Source: a virus
Strand: one strand, 5' to 3'
Virus record (IMG/VR): IMGVR_UViG_3300042691_007261
Coordinates: 1 to 20,126 of that record
DNA length: 20,126 nucleotides
Part shown: positions 16,401 through 20,126 of the stretch, piece by piece
Position numbering within the stretch: the first letter of the stretch is position 1
Layout: every line of letters begins with the position of its first letter
Translations under genes and position numbers: made by a program
Notes under the pieces: model-generated
What the model was told of the DNA's origin: nothing
The model's input: the letters and a program-made list of their open reading frames with translations, nothing else
The model's database searches: none

Positions 16401-18349
16401 GTGTATTTACTAGCAGTTTTTGGAGAGATTTAGCGGGGCATTTTTACTCAACAAGTCCAACTCCAGTTGCTAATAACACCACTAAATACGCAATTACCAG
16501 TTTTAGTCGTACAAGTCCAAATGCAAATATAACAATTACATTGCCAAATGTGGCTGCCAAATACATGCAATCAACCGATGACATAACAAAAATGTTTGTT
16601 GGCGTGAATATAAATAACAGACTTTATGAAAACAATGTAGATAATAGTCAAAATATAAATGGCACATATAGATTGACAAAAAACAACAGAACTCAATTTA
16701 TATTTCAGTCTTACGGGACATCAACTATATCCACAGTCCAAAGAGTTGAAAATTTACAAGCAACGCTATCTACTGGAACTAGCACCATTACTCTGACTTC
16801 AGGAGTTACTACCAATATTTCTAATGGGCAAATGCTAATAAAAACTTCTGGTACTGGAGAGTTTGGAAATAATGAAATAGTTTATGTAATATCAAAAACC
16901 AATCCAAGTACTTTGGTAGTTGGATATGCTAACGGTGACGCTGTAACTCACTCGGTTGCTGGCGCAATTACATTTGAAGCCAGTGCTGGGGAAATAACTC
17001 TTGTGGACCCAATTATGACAAATACAAGAGCAACCTTTACTAATGCTAATCAAACTTTGATAACTGGGACAATGGTGTCTGGTAGCAACACTATAACTGG
17101 TATGGCTAATATGGCTAATGAATTGGCTGTAGGAGACACTATCTACGAAGTAGGTAGTGGACCGATGCCTTCTACTGCTACCGTAGTCAGCATTGTCAAT
17201 GCTAATGCTATAACTATTAGTGGCACCGCTAGCAGTACGGGTGGAGTCACATTTGACACTAATAGAGTGCTTGCCACAAGCGATGGCGTAAATCACACAT
17301 ATGTGATACCAAACCTATTCCAGTCAGGTCAATTAGTTGATGTAACTTCTGAAAATAGTGCTTGGGACATAACTGCTGGAACTGTAGTCTCTGCTAACTC
17401 TACTCAATTTATAATTACACCACCTTTAGGTGCCATTACTCCAGCGGGCAGCAATACGACTGGCTATGTTGAGGCAAGTTGGTCAGATAGACAAGTTCAG
17501 TTGCATAGGAACTATTTGCCTTCCGAGACAGACTTGTATTATGTTCTTCGCTTAAGACATCAGGTGACTCCAAGTTCTTACGCAATAACTCTTGCTGAAA
17601 ACCCAAACAGTATGCTTGCCATCACTGACTTAGGACAAGCAAAAGACATGAGTTTTGTTGCTCAAGAAAATGCTGGGGCAACTTGGACATCTGGATTACC
17701 AATTGGGTACAACGATGTTTCTTCAACTGACACTACAATAATTGCCGAAACTCAAATTTTATCCGCAAGCGATTCTGCTTATTATGATAATTACGGTAAA
17801 GGCACTGAAAGTAATATTCCTTATTCCTATTTGTACTACTTGTATCAAGGTAATCGTGGAGATGCTTCTGGAGTGAAAAAATCTGCTGTTTTGTTCCCAG
17901 CGTTTGACTTTACTGGGAAAACAAACGGTCTTACAATTACAAAACTTGAAGTTTATTTGAGAAATAGAAATTCTTATAATTCAGACGGGCTTACTGCGTA
18001 TTTAGCAGTCCATGACAGTGCTTCGCTTGGCTCGTCTGTACCACTGGCAAATGATTTATGTCCAGCAATTACGACAACATTTACTAAAGGTCAAGGAAAG
18101 TGGATAACACTGCCTACAAGTTGGCACGATGCGTTTGATGCCAATGGCACTGGTAGAGGGATTTTGCTTGGAATTGTTGATGAAAATCCAGACACTTACT
18201 ACGATGCCAACACTAATTATGGTTATTTTGATGGTGTCACGCTAGATGATGCCCCACGAATAAGAGTTACTTACAGATACAATTCAAGTGTTGGCTCTCA
18301 GAACAGTGGGGGTGGAGATGGTAGCGGTGGAGACTACATTGCAATATAG
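13469..18349 (+). CDS. Large tail fibre / receptor-binding protein with beta repeats and HxH motifs
   Basis: The start is GTG 13469 inside the end of the hub gene, a 14-base overlap. The 1626-residue product begins with a basic helical stretch and an IT-x-DKIA-type segment (residues 1-72) with Ser-rich 5-residue periodicity, as at the attachment end of many fibres. HG-[FY] repeats follow with cores at residues about 154, 247, 317 and 512. A second repeat family (SGSNT-[IV]-T and LLKTSGTG motifs) occurs at about 623-697, 1092-1172 and 1195-1266. Three His-Thr-His octapeptides lie at 957-975. The C-terminal domain (about 1470-1612) is beta-rich, with AYLAVHDS, KGQGKWITLP and PRIRVTYRY, followed by a Gly-rich tail. 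Position and composition point to a trimeric adhesin that recognises the host surface. No enzymatic or intramolecular chaperone motif was seen. By my count about 29 of 35 Arg codons are AGA/AGG. Confidence 0.75.
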   Translation: MASNRSRKFRSITGRISEIDKKLGSVDKNLQATVNGLGVDSVSSDSISSESVGSDAIQIESITADKIAPSVFESASSGIQRVPTPLTSVDYWNSAIYGNITAFSNAYFGNKENKNVEATEQGVLFSPEANSSVSISKAQLLSDGVVLITTDSAHGYEVGDYITITNLDSPFDGEWVITSTPSVSTMCYSINQYEESSTNVDTGAYIVIGEEDTVGYKHSIVRKSFVDGVVTLSLVDETDTTATSSTHGYEVGYVVTISGLGSPYDGTHKITYVAADKSAIIQYRPDNLTIDEFEPKISLTSAWGNGTNITYDSDDIHGISLNQIVKITGFSTGGYNLTGRVNGVYGGGSTFTIPSTTTTTSPDTGGTYSCLNASVSVEADAVLFLTGKNPVPSSRSVVISWVSNNPIKFYAVVWQSSTPDSPLFTEIDAEINGDVSYLPGLNNYAWEIPEGIDYYAIYAEVLPGSPEALLKECYVFESVGDSNKKVEKIVNASIEAVANNANKVTLYTSSTHPYNVDDTVLLSGMETVSDTLNKKFTVSAVSDDKKSFSVSVPVVNILVATTSASFTVNTNPVYNDITGATSNLDVSGKIYVGQPFTSSNVTALPNSTVTAIESVTNDVVVKTGLVATLVSGSNTVTLTTGNTEGIYSGQILLKTSGTGAFVTNGGSYVDTVTGSTTFTTTATHATSGSTTFNTAVRTITQSSFRVNNVSAGTNSSVNLSFYLPNTESTSSIALSATAIGGFAKTQTSTISPVGINQVGADGSQGLNLTDDSKTDNYLSIKTSIGESVASVSNTGAGTFKTLDADSLSVDGDITIGNENTALVGTFIDEKFNGKSYSGALLDRLARGTIYQAYWLTPSTNVETKYHGFAAGTFKLDTNRLYQVYASSSGMRASVNTNVALEFLISTTPMRVDDDTDLSHLSYTHPSQTYTTSTPNDSTYTTAIGNDSVFTTTSNSGHTHAVNVTHTHNVNISHTHTVSVFTSSFWRDLAGHFYSTSPTPVANNTTKYAITSFSRTSPNANITITLPNVAAKYMQSTDDITKMFVGVNINNRLYENNVDNSQNINGTYRLTKNNRTQFIFQSYGTSTISTVQRVENLQATLSTGTSTITLTSGVTTNISNGQMLIKTSGTGEFGNNEIVYVISKTNPSTLVVGYANGDAVTHSVAGAITFEASAGEITLVDPIMTNTRATFTNANQTLITGTMVSGSNTITGMANMANELAVGDTIYEVGSGPMPSTATVVSIVNANAITISGTASSTGGVTFDTNRVLATSDGVNHTYVIPNLFQSGQLVDVTSENSAWDITAGTVVSANSTQFIITPPLGAITPAGSNTTGYVEASWSDRQVQLHRNYLPSETDLYYVLRLRHQVTPSSYAITLAENPNSMLAITDLGQAKDMSFVAQENAGATWTSGLPIGYNDVSSTDTTIIAETQILSASDSAYYDNYGKGTESNIPYSYLYYLYQGNRGDASGVKKSAVLFPAFDFTGKTNGLTITKLEVYLRNRNSYNSDGLTAYLAVHDSASLGSSVPLANDLCPAITTTFTKGQGKWITLPTSWHDAFDANGTGRGILLGIVDENPDTYYDANTNYGYFDGVTLDDAPRIRVTYRYNSSVGSQNSGGGDGSGGDYIAI
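15335..17265 (+). repeat. Three dispersed copies of a second beta repeat in the fibre
   Basis: Copies lie at about 15335-15557, 16742-16982 and 17051-17265. Each starts with a short strand, then SG(S/T)NT-[VI]-T or STGTSTIT. Copies 1 and 2 then share L-[LI]-KTSGTG-[AE]-F, while copy 3 has VGDTIYEVGSG in the same place. All end in a strand close to GS-x-TF or GGVTF. The DNA is also similar, for example TCTGGTACTGG in copies 1 and 2. Boundaries are approximate. Confidence 0.6.
16337..16402 (+). repeat. Triple His-Thr-His octapeptide repeat within the fibre gene
   Basis: The translated segment reads HTHAVNVT, HTHNVNIS, HTHTVSV, an 8-residue period with the HTH in the same place each time (residues 957 to about 978). 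At DNA level CACAC-rich units recur. HxH motifs in trimeric fibres such as phage T4 gp37 line up along the axis and coordinate metal ions, and the same arrangement is plausible here. Confidence 0.75.
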
Positions 18350-18377
18350 ACAAAAAACGATTAGGTATAATTAGAAT
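18339..18377 (+). promoter_or_regulatory. Promoter for small-gene cluster, probably giving a leaderless mRNA
   Basis: A perfect TATAAT lies at 18366-18371, leaving six bases before ATG 18378. A start site seven bases past the -10 box would place the A of ATG at +1. There is no Shine-Dalgarno sequence before this ATG. Leaderless starts with a -10 box at this spacing are common in Actinobacteria. The -35 region is poor: TTGCAA at 18339-18344 is 21 bases away, too far for a standard spacer. Confidence 0.5.
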
Positions 18378-18695
18378 ATGATTCAAGTAAATGACATTGT
18401 TAGGGCAACCCTACAAGATGGCAAGTCAACTGCTGTGCAAAACTTCACCGTATCTGAAATTGACGGCACTAAGTACTTTGGCGGAGCATTGGAGTGCGAC
18501 ACCGAGGCTGGTTGGGTAGTAGAAATACTTAGAAAAAACATCGATAATCTTGCCTTACCTGAAACTATTTCCGAAATCAGAGCCACTGACAGAAGCAATC
18601 GTATTCACGAATTAGTAGGAAAAGGTACCGCTTGGAGAGATTCAAATGGAAATTTGTTTGATGTTGCAAACATCATCAGTTGGTCAGCGGTTTAG
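18378..18695 (+). CDS. Hypothetical protein, 105 residues
   Basis: The first gene after the fibre starts at ATG 18378, immediately behind a TATAAT box and without a ribosome binding site. The protein begins with IQVNDIVRATL, which looks like the first strand of a small beta-barrel. It continues with an FTVSEIDGTKYFGG strand pair and WVVEILRKN, and ends with a second half containing KGTAWRDSNGNLFD and IISWSAV. There is no signal peptide, membrane segment or Cys pair. The small beta-barrel look (similar to SH3-like or KOW-like folds) is only an impression from strand pattern. I do not recognise the family. It lies between virion and replication genes, so it could belong to either program; its own promoter suggests expression separate from the tail genes. 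Confidence 0.7.
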   Translation: MIQVNDIVRATLQDGKSTAVQNFTVSEIDGTKYFGGALECDTEAGWVVEILRKNIDNLALPETISEIRATDRSNRIHELVGKGTAWRDSNGNLFDVANIISWSAV

Positions 18696-18716
18696 CCACG
18701 CTTCGTGTGCTAGCAT
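18694..18716 (+). terminator. Weak hairpin after the 105-residue gene, possible terminator
   Basis: AGCCACG (18694-18700) pairs with CGTGTGCT (18704-18711) around a 3-base loop, with one T bulged. It begins at the stop codon, and an interrupted T-run (ATTTTA, 18715-18720) follows. The stem is short and the T-run poor, so termination would be partial at best. Confidence 0.3.
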
Positions 18717-18743
18717 TTTAGAAAGACATATGAAAGATAACGA

Positions 18744-19214
18744 ATGTATGAAGTGAAAGATGGAGCCAGAACTTTACAGTTTGATGGCGTAGTTTTAGGA
18801 AAATCTTCTTCTTGGCGTAAAGGCTCGTATCGCTGGATTGAGTTTGGATTATACAAGACCGAAAGCGGTTCTTATGTTCTATCGCGTGTAGGTATATCGC
18901 TAATCTACCACGGTGCTGGTTGCCCACTTGTAAAAAAGTATGGACTAAAAGAGTCTTCAGTAAAAGAACTACACGAAGATGCCATATCTTGTGAAGAGTG
19001 TTATCCAGATGAAAGCGTAAATTTAGTTTTTCCTGAAAATTACAGGTACTGGGCTCAGGTGTCGGAAGACCCTAAGGCTGTACTAGAAGCACTTTATAAG
19101 TATGATGTTGGTGGTGCTAGGTACCTTACCAATGTCGCCCAAAGACTTCTTGAGGTTGCTTCTAAGCAAGATTCAGGTATCGATTCAGTGTATAGAATAG
19201 AAGTAATACCGTAA
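18744..19214 (+). CDS. Conserved-type phage protein with possible zinc-binding H-x3-C / C-x2-C motif
   Basis: This 156-residue protein opens with MYEVKDGARTLQFDG, then SSSWRKGSYRWIEFGLYKT and SYVLSRVGISLIYH. It contains His56-x3-Cys60 and, after a 22-residue helical stretch, Cys83-x2-Cys86, a spacing that could bind one zinc ion. The second half has RYWAQVSEDPKAVLEALYKYD and a helix, GARYLTNVAQRLLEVA, before a final VYRIEVIP strand. This layout resembles conserved hypothetical proteins I associate with actinophages, but I cannot name a function. ATG 18744 is chosen because it is the first start of the frame and the Tyr-Glu-Val opening looks like a natural N-terminus; no strong Shine-Dalgarno site is seen. 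A nine-codon frame starting at ATG 18730 (ending 18756) overlaps this start in another frame and might act as a leader. Confidence 0.78.
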   Translation: MYEVKDGARTLQFDGVVLGKSSSWRKGSYRWIEFGLYKTESGSYVLSRVGISLIYHGAGCPLVKKYGLKESSVKELHEDAISCEECYPDESVNLVFPENYRYWAQVSEDPKAVLEALYKYDVGGARYLTNVAQRLLEVASKQDSGIDSVYRIEVIP

Positions 19215-19228
19215 CGGAAGAAGTAAAT

Positions 19229-19501
19229 ATGTCGGAACCAGAACAAATACCGCAACCACAACCGACTGCTTCTCTGCCTGACGATGTTGATTTGAAACAT
19301 CTTTCAGTTTTGTCTATTCATATGCACGAGTTATTTACTCACTTACAAAAGCACGGATTTAGTAAAGACGAAGCACTAACCCTTACTGGTATGGTGCTGT
19401 CTTCTAACTCTTTATATAAATTTGATATCTACTCTGATATGACGCTAGACATTGAAGACGACCAAGATTTTGGCGGTTTAGATGGCGAAGACTTCGTATA
19501 A
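19229..19501 (+). CDS. Small acidic helical protein, hypothetical
   Basis: A 90-residue protein starts at ATG 19229, 14 bases after the previous stop, with GGAAGAAG upstream as a modest ribosome binding site. Residues 1-20 are Pro/Gln-rich and probably disordered. Residues about 22-62 (LSVLSIHMHELFTHLQKHGFSKDEALTLTGMVL) form two likely helices with a GF-x-x-[DE]-EAL turn, as in small helical phage proteins that I remember beside actinophage replication or structural genes. The end is strongly acidic (IEDDQDFGGLDGEDFV). There are no Cys residues and no membrane segment. It probably sits in one transcript with the zinc-motif gene before it and perhaps the polymerase after it. Its function is unknown; a protein-protein adaptor is possible but not shown. 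Confidence 0.72.
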   Translation: MSEPEQIPQPQPTASLPDDVDLKHLSVLSIHMHELFTHLQKHGFSKDEALTLTGMVLSSNSLYKFDIYSDMTLDIEDDQDFGGLDGEDFV

Positions 19502-19534
19502 GTAGTAAACTCATAAAACGACGATTGGACACAA

Positions 19535-20126
19535 ATGACAACTGGATTGACTAACACTCAACTTCATTTAGTAAATAGCGTAGAAAAGGCTGGCGAGTTT
19601 TTGACTTGGCTAAGTCAGCGTCGCCCGTATGACGCTATTGCTATTGATACTGAGACTGGTGAACTTCCAGGTCGCCCACGCAAAGATGCTTTATCGCCTT
19701 GGCACGGGAAACTACGCCTAGTTCAAGTTGGCGATGGAGAACAAGGCTGGTCGATTCCTTGGGATGAATGGTCTGGTGTTTTCTACCAAGCAATGGATAA
19801 GTTTGACGGTCAGATTGTTTGTCACAACATTGCCTTTGAAGCAAAATGGTTTGAGATGCAATCTAGATGGTCTATGCCTTGGCACCGCTCTCACGACACA
19901 ATGATTATGTCGCAGATTATTGACCCTATTGGTTCTGCTGCTCTAAAGAAACTAACATCTCAGTATGTTGACCCAAAGGCCGCTGCTCTACAAACTCACT
20001 TAGACAACTCACTCCACGAGAATGGTTGGACTTGGGGAACCGTGCCTGTGAACTTTGAGCCTTACTGGTCTTATGGTGCTTTAGACACCGTTCTTACTAT
20101 GAAACTGTTTGAGCGTTTCTGGGAGC
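19535..20126 (+). CDS. Family A DNA polymerase, 3'-5' exonuclease domain (3' end beyond window)
   Basis: The frame opens at ATG 19535, 33 bases after the previous stop, and runs off the window end with 197 codons visible. All three DEDD exonuclease motifs are present: Exo I AIDTETG (Asp38, Glu40), Exo II CHNIAFEAKWFE (Asn98, Glu102 where many polymerases have Asp), and Exo III YWSYGALDTVLT (Tyr180, Asp184). This is the proofreading domain at the start of phage DNA polymerase I enzymes. A stand-alone exonuclease or the 5' part of a split polymerase cannot be excluded, since the polymerase motifs would lie downstream. Seven of the eight visible Arg codons are CGN, in contrast to the AGR-rich fibre gene, which suggests a different origin or expression regime. 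It marks the switch from virion to replication genes. Confidence 0.85.
   Translation, partial: MTTGLTNTQLHLVNSVEKAGEFLTWLSQRRPYDAIAIDTETGELPGRPRKDALSPWHGKLRLVQVGDGEQGWSIPWDEWSGVFYQAMDKFDGQIVCHNIAFEAKWFEMQSRWSMPWHRSHDTMIMSQIIDPIGSAALKKLTSQYVDPKAAALQTHLDNSLHENGWTWGTVPVNFEPYWSYGALDTVLTMKLFERFWE

Noticed and set aside
16892-17296. Antisense frame of 134 codons inside the fibre gene
   Set aside because: Its Ser/His/Tyr-rich translation is the reverse image of Thr/Ser/Asn-rich sense repeats; no start signal was seen.
17785-18240. Tyr/Asn/Asp-rich segments near the fibre C-terminus as a diversity-generating retroelement target
   Set aside because: No reverse transcriptase, template repeat or near-identical second copy is present in the window.
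1-20126. tRNA genes, CRISPR arrays, insertion sequences or integration sites
   Set aside because: The gaps between genes are at most 88 bases and hold no cloverleaf, repeat-spacer pattern or terminal inverted repeats; no transposase or integrase motif was found.

Overview
The window is a stretch of tailed-phage (siphovirus-type) genome in which every supported gene lies on the + strand. It covers the end of the head-tail connector region, the tail assembly genes, an unusually large baseplate and receptor-binding block, and the first gene of a replication module. The DNA is AT-rich by eye. The tail terminator, HK97 gp10-like protein, split tail chaperone, distal tail protein, hub protein and exonuclease/polymerase all resemble families I know from phages of Actinobacteria. 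An AT-rich actinobacterial host, for example a freshwater lineage, is therefore the best guess. This is inference, because no host gene is present.

Layout. 2-529: 3' part of a virion protein with a beta-sandwich-like C-terminus. 568-786: small protein with Val/Glu/Pro repeats. 797-1865: tail terminator and HK97 gp10-like tail completion protein. 1866-1953: non-coding gap with a small hairpin. 1954-2687: tail assembly chaperone pair joined by a likely -1 ribosomal frameshift at CCCAAAA. 2704-6039: tape measure protein behind a full-length Shine-Dalgarno site. 6039-8744: distal tail (Dit) protein with an extra N-terminal carbohydrate-binding-like domain. 8785-13482: baseplate hub protein. 13469-18349: very large tail fibre. 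18378-19501: three small genes, the first behind what looks like a leaderless promoter. 19535 to the end: the exonuclease domain of a family A DNA polymerase, cut off by the window edge.

The most striking feature is a family of short beta-rich repeats with an HG-[FY]-x-V-G-[DE]-x-[IV]-x-I core (similar to modules often annotated as E1 FCCH-like). They occur in all three consecutive baseplate/fibre proteins. In the Dit and hub proteins they sit inside the conserved domains and split them into separated blocks. A second repeat family and a triple His-Thr-His octapeptide occur in the fibre. Together these suggest a baseplate built up by accretion of adhesion or spacer modules.

The tail genes are tightly packed (1-bp gaps, 1-bp and 14-bp overlaps) and probably co-transcribed, with possible internal promoters before the hub gene and after the fibre gene. 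No lysis gene, integrase, tRNA, CRISPR array or insertion sequence was seen, and no gap without a gene exceeds 88 bases. No major tail (tube) protein is recognisable between the terminator and the chaperones; it is presumably upstream of the window.
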